Assembly (NCBI GenBank): GCA_020029625.1 | Contig: JAIBJP010000011.1 | Location: 1 to 25,990, forward strand | Source: Actinomycetota bacterium | Lineage (GTDB): Bacteria; Actinomycetota; Thermoleophilia; Gaiellales; Gaiellaceae | Direction: 5' to 3' | DNA length: 25,990 nt | Part shown: positions 13,684 through 23,150 of the stretch, piece by piece | Layout: each line of letters begins with the position of its first letter | How positions within the stretch are numbered: position 1 is the stretch's first letter | Notes under the pieces: generated by a model | The model's database searches: none | Seen by the model: the letters and a program-made list of their open reading frames with translations, nothing else | What the model was told of the DNA's origin: nothing | Translations under genes and position numbers: made by a program

Positions 13684-15404
13684 GGATGCTCGGCTCCGAC
13701 GCGATCCTTCGCTCTCTCGAAGCCGAGGGCGTCGAAGTCGCCTTCGGGATCCCCGGCGGGGCGATCCTGCCAACCTACGACGCGTTCGCGCGCGGATCGA
13801 CCGTGCGCCACGTGCTCGCCCGGCACGAGCAGGGAGCCGGGCACATGGCCGAGGGCTACGCGCGCGCCTCGGGCCGGGTCGGCGTCGCGATCGCCACATC
13901 AGGCCCGGGAGCGACCAACCTCGTCACGCCGATCGCGGACGCGTGGATGGACTCGACGCCTCTGGTCTGCATCACCGGCCAGGTGCGCTCGACGCTGATC
14001 GGGACGGACGCCTTCCAGGAAACGGACGCAACCGGGATCACGCTCCCGATCGTCAAGCACTCCTGGCTCGTACAGAACGTCGAGGAGCTGCCCCACGTGA
14101 TCAAGGCTGCGTTCCACGTCGCGCGCACCGGTCGTCCGGGCCCCGTGCTCGTCGACATCGCCAAGGACGTTCAGGAGACCGAGTTCGACTTCCACTATCC
14201 GGATGAGGTCAAGCTGCCCGGCTGGCGGCCGCCTCGGAACGTGCACGCGTTGCAGGTGGCGGAGGCCGCCAAGGCAATCGCGGGAGCGCAAAAGCCGATC
14301 CTCTACGTAGGCGGCGGCGCGATCAACGCGAACGCCTGCGCCGAGCTCCTCGAGCTGGCGGAGGCAGGCGGCATCCCCGTGGTGACCACGCTCATGGCCA
14401 AGGGGGCCTTCCCCGACTCCCATCCGCTCGCGCTCGGCGCGCCTGGAATGCACGGGTCGAAATGGGCCAACTGGGCCCTGAACAAGGCCGACCTGGTCAT
14501 CGCCGTCGGGAGCCGTTTCGACGACCGCGTCACCGGAAAGCTCACCGCCTTCGCGCCGGGCGCCAAGGTCATCCACTTCGACATCGATCCCGCCGAGATC
14601 GGCAAGCTCCGCCGCGCCGACATTCCGGTGGTCGGTCCGCTCCGACCTGCCCTCGAGCAGCTGGCTGAGGAGCTGCGGCGGCTCGTCGACCCCGGGCATA
14701 TGGGGCCGGCGGCCTGGCGCCGCCAGGTCGACGAGTGGCGCGCTGCGTATCCCCTTCGCTACGACCGCGAGGGCGACGTCCTCAAGCCGCAGGCCGTCAT
14801 CGAGACTCTCCGCGACCTGACGGCGGGACGGGACGATGTCATCTGGACGACCGGCGTCGGCCAGCACCAGATGTGGGCGATGCAGTACCTCGTCTGCGAC
14901 CAGCCGCGCACCTTCATCACCTCCGGCGGTCTCGGGACGATGGGATACGGCGTCCCCGCGGCGATCGGAGCCAAGGCCGCTCGTCCCGACGCTACGGTCA
15001 TTTGCGTCGACGGAGACGGCTGCTTCCAGATGACGTGCCAGGAGCTCGCCACCTCGGCGCTCGAAGGCCTGCCGATCACCGTCGTCATCATCAACAATGG
15101 CTGGCTCGGGATGGTGCGCCAGTGGCAGGAGATGTTCTACGACAGCCGCTTCTCCGAGACCCATCTCACCCACCAGGTGCCCGACTACGCCCAGCTCGCC
15201 GAGGCCTACGGGTGCGCGGGCTTCACACTCTCGTCCGAGGACGAGTTGGAGAGTGTCCTCGAGGAAGCGCTGAACTGCGGCCGAACTGCGGTTGTGGATG
15301 CCCGCTGCGACCCCGAGGAGAAGTGCTTCCCAATGATCCCCGCGGGCGCGGCGGCCACCGACGTGATCGAGTTCACGGACCTCGAAGAGTCCGTCGAGGC
15401 CTGA
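13680..15404 (+). CDS. ilvB: Acetolactate synthase large subunit
   Basis: 574 residues from GTG 13680, which overlaps the preceding stop (GTGA); ATG 13686 is an alternative. ThDP-dependent condensation of pyruvate with pyruvate or 2-oxobutyrate, the first common step to valine, leucine and isoleucine. Visible features are the catalytic Glu50 in RHEQGAGHMAEGYAR, ATSGPGATN, the central FAD-binding domain with GSRFDDRVTGK, and the ThDP motif from GDG (445-447) to NN (472-473) with the correct spacing. LGTMGYGVPAAIGA and MVRQWQEMFY are typical of biosynthetic AHAS rather than of catabolic enzymes. Length is normal. The regulatory subunit gene follows with a 1-base overlap. Confidence 0.96.
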   Translation: MRMLGSDAILRSLEAEGVEVAFGIPGGAILPTYDAFARGSTVRHVLARHEQGAGHMAEGYARASGRVGVAIATSGPGATNLVTPIADAWMDSTPLVCITGQVRSTLIGTDAFQETDATGITLPIVKHSWLVQNVEELPHVIKAAFHVARTGRPGPVLVDIAKDVQETEFDFHYPDEVKLPGWRPPRNVHALQVAEAAKAIAGAQKPILYVGGGAINANACAELLELAEAGGIPVVTTLMAKGAFPDSHPLALGAPGMHGSKWANWALNKADLVIAVGSRFDDRVTGKLTAFAPGAKVIHFDIDPAEIGKLRRADIPVVGPLRPALEQLAEELRRLVDPGHMGPAAWRRQVDEWRAAYPLRYDREGDVLKPQAVIETLRDLTAGRDDVIWTTGVGQHQMWAMQYLVCDQPRTFITSGGLGTMGYGVPAAIGAKAARPDATVICVDGDGCFQMTCQELATSALEGLPITVVIINNGWLGMVRQWQEMFYDSRFSETHLTHQVPDYAQLAEAYGCAGFTLSSEDELESVLEEALNCGRTAVVDARCDPEEKCFPMIPAGAAATDVIEFTDLEESVEA

Positions 15405-15913
15405 TGCACACCGTCTCGCTACTCGTCGAGAACAGGCCCGGCGCGCTCGCCCGGGTCTCCAACCTCTTTGCGCGGCGCGGCTACAACATCGAAAGCCTGG
15501 CGGTCGGACCGACGGAGCGCCCGGAGGTCTCCAGGATCACCCTCAGAGTCGACTGCTCCCGCGACGCGCTCGAGCAGCTGGAGAAGCAGATGCACAAGCT
15601 CGTCAACGTCCTGCGCGTGAGCACGCTCGAGGCCGGCGAGGCCGTCGAGCGCGAGCTCGCCCTCGTCAAGGTGAACGCGCCGCCGAGCCGTCGCGCTGAG
15701 CTCATGGCGCTCGGGGAGGTCTTCCGCGCCAGGGTGGCGGACCTCGGGCCGGACTCGATCGTCTTCGAGATCGTCGGCCACCCGGAAGAAGTCTCCTCGT
15801 TCGAGGAGCTCGTTCGCCCGCACGGCGTCAAGGAGCTCGCCCGCACCGGCCGCATCGGCCTCGGTCGAGCCTCGGCAGGCCGGGTCGCCAGAACCCAGCA
15901 CGTTCTCAGTTAA
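15404..15913 (+). CDS. ilvN: Acetolactate synthase small (regulatory) subunit
   Basis: 169 residues. The ATG shares its A with the TGA stop of ilvB, so synthesis of both subunits is coupled. Residues 1-75 are an ACT domain (HTVSLLVENRPGALARVSNLFARRGYNIESLAVG), the site where valine binds for feedback inhibition. Residues 80-160 are the C-terminal IlvN domain that activates the large subunit. Length and motifs match ordinary IlvN/IlvH. It binds IlvB in the cytoplasm and sets its activity. Confidence 0.96.
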   Translation: MHTVSLLVENRPGALARVSNLFARRGYNIESLAVGPTERPEVSRITLRVDCSRDALEQLEKQMHKLVNVLRVSTLEAGEAVERELALVKVNAPPSRRAELMALGEVFRARVADLGPDSIVFEIVGHPEEVSSFEELVRPHGVKELARTGRIGLGRASAGRVARTQHVLS

Positions 15914-15935
15914 GTCTAGGAAAGGATTCCGCCTG

Positions 15936-16923
<988 letters not shown>

Positions 16924-16937
<14 letters not shown>

Positions 16938-18231
16938 CGTCCCTGTAGCTCTCCTTGGATACGGAACGGTCGGCTCGGCGGTCAGCCGCCTGCTGGTCGA
17001 GAGCGCGGATGACATCGAGCGCGCGACGGGTCATCGCCTCCGCGTCGTCCGCGCCCTCGTCCGGGATCCGGAGAAGGAACGCGCTTTTCCAGCCGATCCG
17101 GGAGTCCTCACCACGGATATCGCGGACATCCGCGACGATCCGTCGATCGCCGTCGTGGCGGAGGTCATGGGTGGGATCGAGCCGACCGGCGACTACGTTC
17201 TCGCCCTGCTCGCCGCCGGCAAGCCGGTGGTGTCGGCAAACAAGCAGCTCATCGCGCGTCGAGGAGCCGAGCTCTTCGGCGCCGCTTCGGCGGCAGGCGT
17301 CCAGCTCCGCTTCGAGGCGAGCGTCTGCGCCGCCATCCCCGTGATCAAGGTGCTCCGGGAGGCGCTGGTCGTTACGACAGTCCACCGGATCCTCGGAATC
17401 GTCAACGGGACGACGAACTTCATCCTCACGGAGATGGAGAAGGGCTCCGGCTACGATGAGGCTCTGGCGGAGGCCCAGCGCCAGGGCTTCGCGGAGGCTG
17501 ATCCGACCGAGGACGTCTCTGGCGCCGACGCCGCGGCGAAGATGGCCATTCTCGCCACCGTCGCCTTCGGCTCGCGCGTCACGCTCGACGACGTCGAGTA
17601 CGAAGGCATCGAGTCGATCACCCCGTTGCACGTCGCTGCTGCGCGTGAAATGGGCATGGCTGTCCGGCTCGTGGGCGCCGCCAGCCTGGTCGGCGGGAAG
17701 CTCGACGTCCGCGTCCATCCGGCTCTCGTCGACCGTCGCCATCCGCTCGCGGCGGTCGAAGGCGCCTTCAACGCGGTCATGCTCCAGGGGGACGCGATCC
17801 GCGAGATCACGCTCGAGGGGCCCGGTGCCGGCGGCATCGAGACGGCCTCGGCCGTCGTCGCGGATATGGTCAGCGTCATCGGCACGACGGGCACCGGCTT
17901 CCTCCAGAACGACGCCTGCTGGCGCGAGCTCGAGCCACTCGAGCCGGGTCGGCTGCGCTCCCCTTTCTACGTCCGGCTCGACGTCGAGGACCGCGCCGGC
18001 GTCCTCGCGCACGTCGCGCTGCGGCTCGCGACCCACGGGGTCTCGATCGGGCGGCTCGTCCAGCACCAGGACAACGGCTCGGCCACGCTCCACATCGTCA
18101 CGCACGAGGCGCCTGCGGGCGACGTCGACGCGGCCCTGGAGGAGATCGGCGGCCTCGAGGAGTCGCGCTCCGCGCCCTCGGCTCTCCCCGTCATCTCCGA
18201 TCGCGGAGTCCCCGGCCTCGGATGGGCTTGA
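16924..18231 (+). CDS. hom: Homoserine dehydrogenase with C-terminal ACT domain
   Basis: 435 residues, reducing aspartate semialdehyde to homoserine. N-terminal Rossmann LGYGTVGSAV (11-20), the catalytic-region SANKQLIA with Lys107, NGTTNFIL (161-168) and EADPTEDVSGADAAAK (191-206). The usual VAGGIP before the active site reads VCAAIP here, a mild variation. Residues about 350-430 are an ACT domain (DRAGVLAHVALRLATHGVSIGRLVQ), as in actinobacterial enzymes that threonine inhibits. It is overlapped by ilvC at the start and by thrC at the end (10 bases). Aspartokinase and aspartate semialdehyde dehydrogenase genes are not in the window. Confidence 0.95.
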
Positions 18232-19139
18232 GGCCGCTCGCCGAACGCTACGCCGACCGGCTTCCGCTCCCGAAGGACGCGGCAATCGTCTCACTCGGTG
18301 AAGGCTCGACGCCGCTCCTACCCGCGCCCAGGATCGGCGCCCGGGTCGGCGCGGAGGTCTTCCTCAAGTGGGAGGGAGCCAATCCCACGGGCAGCTTCAA
18401 GGATCGCGGGATGACCGTGGCGGTCACTCAGGCGCTGGCGGACGGTGCGCGAGCCGTCGTCTGCGCCTCGACCGGAAACACTGCCGCCTCTGCCGCGGCG
18501 TACGCGGCGCGGGCCGGGCTGGAGGCGGTGATCCTGCAGCCCGAGGGCGCCGTCGCCCGTGGAAAGCTCGCGCAGGCGCGCGCCGTCGGGGCGAAGGTGG
18601 AAGTGCGCCCGAGCTTCGAAGAGGCGCTCGCCGAGGCGAAGGAGCTGGAGGCGCGGGGGACGCACGTGCTCGTGAACTCGCTGAACCCGTTGCGGCTCCA
18701 GGGACAGAAGACCGCAGCGTTCGAGATCGTCGAGGAGCTGGGATCTGCGCCTGACATCCTCGCGCTCCCGTACGGGGGCGGGGGAAACCTCTGCGCCTAT
18801 GCGCTCGGCTTCGGCGAAGAAGGAGCCGGGGTGCCACGCCTGATCGCCGCCGAGGCGGCGAACCGCGCCGGCACGGTTGCTTCCGCCATCCGGATCTCCG
18901 AGCCGCCTCACGCCGAGGATGCTCGGCGGGCCGTGGAGGATTCGGGTGGCGGCGTGGTGGCCTTGGACGACACCGCCATCCTCGAAGCCTGGGAGCTGCT
19001 CGCGCGCGAGGAAGGGGTCTTCTGCGAGCCGTCGTCGGCCGCGGGACTGGCGGCGCTTTTCACCGACCCGCCCGGCAACGCGCGCGTCGTCTGCGTCGTC
19101 ACGGGTCACGGCCTGAAGGATCCGGACTCCGTCGCATGA
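18222..19139 (+). CDS. thrC: Threonine synthase (compact form)
   Basis: 305 residues, rather short for the family (about 350 or more). PLP fold type II: the Schiff-base lysine is Lys60 in NPTGSFKDRGM, then ASTGNTAASAAAYAARAG (phosphate cup), ILALPYGGGGN, and EPSSAAGLAAL near the end. It converts O-phosphohomoserine to threonine. Zinc-ribbon cysteines are absent, unlike in the second threonine-synthase-like protein at 21930-23150. It sits between hom and thrB, overlapping both, so it is the best candidate for the true threonine synthase here. Confidence 0.92.
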   Translation: MGLRPLAERYADRLPLPKDAAIVSLGEGSTPLLPAPRIGARVGAEVFLKWEGANPTGSFKDRGMTVAVTQALADGARAVVCASTGNTAASAAAYAARAGLEAVILQPEGAVARGKLAQARAVGAKVEVRPSFEEALAEAKELEARGTHVLVNSLNPLRLQGQKTAAFEIVEELGSAPDILALPYGGGGNLCAYALGFGEEGAGVPRLIAAEAANRAGTVASAIRISEPPHAEDARRAVEDSGGGVVALDDTAILEAWELLAREEGVFCEPSSAAGLAALFTDPPGNARVVCVVTGHGLKDPDSVA

Positions 19140-19951
19140 CGATCCACGTGCGCGCTCCGGCGACCACCGCCAACATCGGACCCGGCTTCGACTGCGCGGC
19201 CGCGGCGCTCGACCTCTGGAACGAGCTCGCGGTCGAGGAAGTCAACGGCGAGGTGGACGAGTCGCACCTCGGCGTGCAGGCCTTCGCGCGCCTCGCTTCC
19301 ACCGCGGGCAAGCGCTTTCGCTTCACGGACCGCATTCCGCGCGAGCGCGGACTGGGCTCGAGCGCCGCCGTGATCGCGCTCGGCCTGGTCGCCGGCGCGC
19401 TGGCGGCCGGAAAGCACCCGGATCCGGAGGAGCTTCTCGCGGAGGGAGTCGAGCTTGAAGGACACGCGGACAACCTCGCGGCCGCGCTCGCGGGCGGTGT
19501 CTGCCTGACCTGGGAGAACCGGATCGCGCGCGTCGCCGACCGGCTTCCCGCGGTCCCGATCGCAATCGTCCCGGAGACGACCGTCTCGACCGCAGCCGCT
19601 CGCAACTCGCTTCCCGACTCGGTCCCGCACGCCGACGCAACCTTCACGGCCGGCCGCGCCGCGCTCCTCGGCGCCGCGTTGGCGCAGGGGTCTCCCGAGC
19701 TCTTCGCCGCCGCCATCCACGACCGCTTGCACGAGCCCTATCGCTCCGCCAAGGCGCCGCTCCTCGACGCGGTCCGCTCGGACCTTCCCAAGGGTGCGCT
19801 CGGCGCCACCCTGTCAGGATCAGGGCCGACCGTGATCGTTTGGGTGCGAGAGGAGTCCGCCGCCGCCTCCGAAGCGGAGCTGGCGAGCAAGTTCACCGAG
19901 GCGAGCGTCCTTCGCTTCGCCGTCTCCGCGGAAGGAGCAAGCGCCCTGTGA
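19136..19951 (+). CDS. thrB: Homoserine kinase
   Basis: 271 residues of the GHMP kinase family: RAPATTANIGPGFDC at the N-terminus, the phosphate-binding loop RGLGSSAAVI (71-80), GGVCLTWEN, and the C-terminal motif GATLSGSGPT. It phosphorylates homoserine to O-phosphohomoserine, the substrate of threonine synthase. The ATG overlaps the thrC stop (ATGA). It is the last gene of the leu-ilv-thr transcript before a 133-base gap with hairpins. Confidence 0.94.
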   Translation: MTIHVRAPATTANIGPGFDCAAAALDLWNELAVEEVNGEVDESHLGVQAFARLASTAGKRFRFTDRIPRERGLGSSAAVIALGLVAGALAAGKHPDPEELLAEGVELEGHADNLAAALAGGVCLTWENRIARVADRLPAVPIAIVPETTVSTAAARNSLPDSVPHADATFTAGRAALLGAALAQGSPELFAAAIHDRLHEPYRSAKAPLLDAVRSDLPKGALGATLSGSGPTVIVWVREESAAASEAELASKFTEASVLRFAVSAEGASAL

Positions 19952-19979
19952 GCGTCGCTCGCTTTCGGCTCGCTCCCAT

Positions 19980-19999
19980 GGGAGAAACCGTGTTTCCCC
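19980..19999 (+). promoter_or_regulatory. Hairpin after thrB
   Basis: GGG-A-GAAAC / GTTTC-CCC with a CGT loop forms an 8-bp stem with one bulged A, about 30 bases after the thrB stop. No U-run follows, so factor-independent termination is doubtful. It may slow or end the upstream transcript or fold with the next hairpin. Confidence 0.35.
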
Positions 20000-20022
20000 C
20001 ACGAGCCCCCTTCTTTGTCCCA

Positions 20023-20048
20023 GTGGTGGAACCTCCCGGTTCCCCCAC
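20023..20048 (+). promoter_or_regulatory. Strong hairpin between thrB and ilvD
   Basis: GTGG-t-GGAACC-TCCC-GGTTCC-c-CCAC gives 10 base pairs with one internal mismatch. It stands in a pyrimidine-rich, non-coding gap and could be a terminator-like or attenuating structure for ilvD. It lacks a U-tract. Confidence 0.4.
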
Positions 20049-20060
20049 ACCCCCTCCATA

Positions 20061-20091
20061 CGCTCATAGGCTGAAGGGCAGCCTATGAGCG
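20061..20091 (+). promoter_or_regulatory. Perfect 12-bp hairpin over the ilvD start codon
   Basis: CGCTCATAGGCT (20061-20072) and AGCCTATGAGCG (20080-20091) are perfect complements. The seven-base loop GAAGGGC holds the only Shine-Dalgarno-like sequence, and the ATG 20085-20087 is inside the stem. Folded RNA would hide the start codon while showing the ribosome site. As DNA it would also be a fine dimeric operator. Confidence 0.6.
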
Positions 20092-21785
20092 ATCCCGACA
20101 AGCGCCGAAGCGCCGCCCTCACCGACGGCCCCGAGCGCGCGCCCGCACGCGCGATGCTGAAGGGGGTCGGCTTCAGCGACGAGGATCTCGCGCGCCCGCT
20201 GATCGGCGTCGCCACGACCTGGATCGAGACGATGCCGTGCAACCTGAACCAGCGCAAGCTGGCTCAGCACGTCAAGCGCGGCGTCAGGTCGGCCGGCGGG
20301 ACGCCGATCGAGTTCAACACCATCTCCGTCTCCGACGGCGTCTCCATGGGCACGGAGGGAATGCGCGCCTCGCTCGTCTCACGCGAGGTGATCGCCGACT
20401 CGATCGAGCTCGTCGCTCGCGGGCATCTCTTCGACGGCCTCGTCTGCCTCGTCGGCTGCGACAAGACGATTCCCGCGGCCGTGATGGCGCTTGCGCGCCT
20501 CGACGTGCCGGGGCTCGTGCTCTACAACGGCTCGATCGCGCCGGGCCGCTTCCGCGGGCGGGACGTCACCATTCAGGACGTCTTCGAGGCTGTGGGCGCA
20601 CACGCGGTCGGGAAGATGAGCGACGAAGACCTGCTCGAGCTCGAAGGCGTCGCCTGTCCGGGCGCGGGAGCCTGCGGCGGGCAGTTCACCGCCAACACGA
20701 TGTCGACGGCACTCGACTTCCTCGGGATCAGCCCCGCAGGCCTGAACGGGATCCCCGCGCTCCATCCCTTGAAAAACGAGGCCGCCGAAGAGGCGGGGAG
20801 GCTCGCCATGGATCTCATCCGGCGCGACGTTCGGCCCTCCCAGATCATCACGCGGGACGCGCTCGAGAACGCCGCAGCGGCGATAGTCGCCACGGGCGGC
20901 TCGACGAACGGCGTGCTTCATCTCCTCGCCATCGCACGCGAACTCGGCGTCCCGCTCGAGCTCGACGACCTGGACGACATCGCTGCACGGACACCGATCG
21001 TTGCGAGCTTGAAGCCCGGCGGGCGCTTCGTCGCCACCGACATGTACGCGGCCGGCGGAGTCGCTCTCGTGGCACGCGAGCTCCTCAAGCGGGAGCTCGT
21101 CCATGCGGGGTCGCCGAACGTGGACGGCCGCTCGCTGGGCGAGATCGCGGCCGCGGTCGAGGAGAAGCCCGGACAGGAGGTGGTCGTCCCGATCGAGACG
21201 CCGATCAAGCCCATCGGCGGGCTCGCCGTCCTGCGTGGGAACCTGGCGCCCGAAGGGTGCGTCGTCAAGCTCGCCGGCCACGAGCGCCTCCACCACCGCG
21301 GGCCGGCCCGCGTGTTCGACTCCGAGGAGGCCTGCTTCGCCGCGGTCAAGGAGCGGCGAATCGTTTCCGGAGACGTCGTCGTCATTCGCTACGAAGGCCC
21401 GGCGGGGGGCCCGGGGATGCGCGAGATGCTCCATGTGACGGGCGCGATCGTCGGGGAAGGGCTCGGCGACGAGATCGCGCTCGTCACGGACGGGCGCTTC
21501 TCGGGGGCGACGCACGGGCTGATGGCCGGCCACGTTTCGCCCGAGGCGGCGCGGGGCGGTCCGCTCGCCGCTCTCCAGGACGGGGACACCGTCGTCATCG
21601 ACGTCGAGGCCAGGACCTTGTCCGTCGAGCTTTCCGACGACGAGCTCGCGGCCCGGCTCGAGCGCTGGAGTCCGCCTCCGCCTCGCTACGCGACGGGGGT
21701 CTTCGCCAAGTATGCGGCGCTGGTCTCGTCTGCCTCGGAAGGGGCAGTGACCGGGCCCGCACCCGGCTCGTATACTGAGAAATGA
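20085..21785 (+). CDS. ilvD: Dihydroxy-acid dehydratase
   Basis: 566 residues of normal length. It dehydrates dihydroxyisovalerate and dihydroxymethylvalerate to the 2-oxo acids. Iron-sulfur ligands are Cys52 (TMPCNLNQ), Cys125 (VGCDKTIP) and Cys197 (GAGACGGQFTANTM), the pattern of the IlvD/Edd family with a [2Fe-2S] cluster in this type. DGRFSGATHGLMAGHVSPEA near the end is the conserved C-terminal signature. It lies apart from ilvBNC by the thr genes and a gap with its own hairpins, so its expression is probably set separately. A promoter for the downstream riboswitch appears to lie inside its last codons. Confidence 0.96.
   Translation: MSDPDKRRSAALTDGPERAPARAMLKGVGFSDEDLARPLIGVATTWIETMPCNLNQRKLAQHVKRGVRSAGGTPIEFNTISVSDGVSMGTEGMRASLVSREVIADSIELVARGHLFDGLVCLVGCDKTIPAAVMALARLDVPGLVLYNGSIAPGRFRGRDVTIQDVFEAVGAHAVGKMSDEDLLELEGVACPGAGACGGQFTANTMSTALDFLGISPAGLNGIPALHPLKNEAAEEAGRLAMDLIRRDVRPSQIITRDALENAAAAIVATGGSTNGVLHLLAIARELGVPLELDDLDDIAARTPIVASLKPGGRFVATDMYAAGGVALVARELLKRELVHAGSPNVDGRSLGEIAAAVEEKPGQEVVVPIETPIKPIGGLAVLRGNLAPEGCVVKLAGHERLHHRGPARVFDSEEACFAAVKERRIVSGDVVVIRYEGPAGGPGMREMLHVTGAIVGEGLGDEIALVTDGRFSGATHGLMAGHVSPEAARGGPLAALQDGDTVVIDVEARTLSVELSDDELAARLERWSPPPPRYATGVFAKYAALVSSASEGAVTGPAPGSYTEK
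21747..21776 (+). promoter_or_regulatory. Probable internal promoter for the S-box transcript
   Basis: TATACT (21771-21776) in the last codons of ilvD is preceded by GTGACC after 18 bases. Transcription would start near 21783, about 20 bases before the first riboswitch stem. This would let the SAM-controlled genes be transcribed without reading through ilvD. Confidence 0.45.
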
Positions 21786-21804
21786 GCGACGGGCAGCGGC
21801 CCCG

Positions 21805-21916
21805 CTCGCATCAAGAGAGGCTGAGGGAACGGCCCTGTGAAGCCTCGGCAACCTACTCCGACGGAGCAAGGTGCCAAACCCGTCCGAGCCTCCGGGCTCG
21901 GGAGGATGTCAGCGAG
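21805..21916 (+). promoter_or_regulatory. SAM-I (S-box) riboswitch
   Basis: The conserved core is plain: ATCAAGAGAGGCTGAGGGA at 21810, GGCCCTGTGAAGCCTCGGCAACC in two blocks to 21853, and AAGGTGCCAAACC at 21868-21880. A 7-bp P4 follows (CCGAGCC-TCCG-GGCTCGG, 21884-21901). P1 closes with ATC/GAT and CTCGC (21805-21809) with GCGAG (21912-21916). The Shine-Dalgarno AAAGGAG follows directly on the 3' side of P1, so control is probably at translation start. S-boxes switch genes off when S-adenosylmethionine is plentiful, and they normally guard methionine genes. Confidence 0.93.
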
Positions 21917-21929
21917 AAAGGAGACCGCA

Positions 21930-23150
21930 GTGCCCGCCGAATCCCTCCGTTGCCGTAGCTGCGCGACCGAGTACGCGCTGGAAGACATCGGCACGTGCAC
22001 CGCCTGCTTCGGCCCCCTCGACCCCGTCTACGACTGGGCGGCTCTCGCCCGGAACGTGAGTCGCGAGACGATCGCAGCCGGCCCGGCTTCGATCTGGCGG
22101 TATGCACCGCTCCTTCCCGTCGGGGCGCCGGACGAGGCGCGCCTGGCTCCCGGGCTCACGCCGCTCGTCCCCGCCCGGCGCCTGGCGGAGGAGGTCGGCG
22201 TCCGCGAGCTCTGGCTCAAGCTGGACACCGCCAACCCAACTCACTCCTTCAAGGACCGCGTCGTCGCCGTGGCCGCGCAGAAGGCTCGGGAGCTCGGCCT
22301 CGAGACGCTGGCGTGCTCGTCTACCGGAAACCTGGCCAACGCCGTCGCCGCGCGCGCAGCGGCCGAGGGCATGGAGGCAGCGGTCTTCTGCCCGGCCGAT
22401 CTGGAGCCGGAGAAGCTCGTCGCCACGGCGGTGTTCGGCGCCACCATCTACGCCGTGCGCGGCACCTACGACGACTGCAGCCGGCTGACGGTCGAGCTCT
22501 CCTTCGAGCTCCCCTGGGCGTTCGTCAACGTGGGCCTGCGCTCCTACTACGCGGAGGGCTCGAAGACCGTCGCGTTCGAGATCGCCGAGCAACTCGGCTG
22601 GAACGTTCCCGACGCCGTCGTGGCCCCGATCGCCTCGGGCTCCCTCTACTCGAAGATCGCCGAGGGATTCGACCAGCTCCGCCAGGTCGGGCTGATCGAC
22701 GCGGCAACCCCCCGCCTCATCGGAGGCCAGGCGGAGGGCTGCTCGCCCGTCGCCGCCGCATTCGCCGCAGACGCTCGTGTCACACCGGTCCGCCCGCAGA
22801 CGGTCGCCCGCTCGCTGGCCATCGGGAACCCGGCTGACGGGGACAAGGCCGTCGCCACCGCACGCAGCACCGGAGGAGCCATCTACGGAGTGGTCGAGGA
22901 GGAGATCGGGCCGAACATGGCCCTCCTCGCCGATCATGCCGGCGTCTTCGGCGAGACCGCAGCGGGAGTGACGCTCGGAGCGCTCCGAGAGGCCGTCGAG
23001 CGCGGTGAGCTCGGCCCCGAGGACCGGGTCGTCCTGGTCGTCACCGGAGACGGATTGAAGACACCCGGCCCAGTCAGCGGCTTGTTCGAGCCCGTGGACA
23101 TCGAAGCCGACGCAGACGCCGTCCTGGAGCGGCTCGGCGTGCTCACGTGA
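21930..23150 (+). CDS. Threonine-synthase-like PLP enzyme under SAM riboswitch control
   Basis: 406 residues from GTG 21930, with AAAGGAG 6-7 bases upstream; an ATG at 21906 falls within the riboswitch P1 and is rejected. Residues 8-26 form a four-cysteine zinc ribbon (CRSC...CTAC) with the CFGPLDPVYDW continuation typical of archaeal-type threonine synthases. The fold type II PLP core has Lys108 in NPTHSFKDR, CSSTGNLANAVAARAA and PIASGSLYSKI, ending TGDGLKTPGPV. The PIASGSLYSK glycine loop differs from the GGGGN loop of the other enzyme. Because an S-box guards it, it may use O-phosphohomoserine toward methionine or have a SAM-linked role; plain threonine synthase remains the default. It overlaps leuB by four bases. 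Confidence 0.85.
   Translation: MPAESLRCRSCATEYALEDIGTCTACFGPLDPVYDWAALARNVSRETIAAGPASIWRYAPLLPVGAPDEARLAPGLTPLVPARRLAEEVGVRELWLKLDTANPTHSFKDRVVAVAAQKARELGLETLACSSTGNLANAVAARAAAEGMEAAVFCPADLEPEKLVATAVFGATIYAVRGTYDDCSRLTVELSFELPWAFVNVGLRSYYAEGSKTVAFEIAEQLGWNVPDAVVAPIASGSLYSKIAEGFDQLRQVGLIDAATPRLIGGQAEGCSPVAAAFAADARVTPVRPQTVARSLAIGNPADGDKAVATARSTGGAIYGVVEEEIGPNMALLADHAGVFGETAAGVTLGALREAVERGELGPEDRVVLVVTGDGLKTPGPVSGLFEPVDIEADADAVLERLGVLT

Noticed and set aside
20379..21869. A 496-codon minus-strand frame opposite ilvD
   Set aside because: Low-complexity charged translation, no motif, fully covered by the conserved ilvD gene and the S-box.
21906..21929. ATG 21906 as start of the second threonine-synthase-like gene
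   Set aside because: It lies in the 3' strand of riboswitch P1 and has no free ribosome site, while GTG 21930 follows AAAGGAG and begins right before the zinc ribbon.
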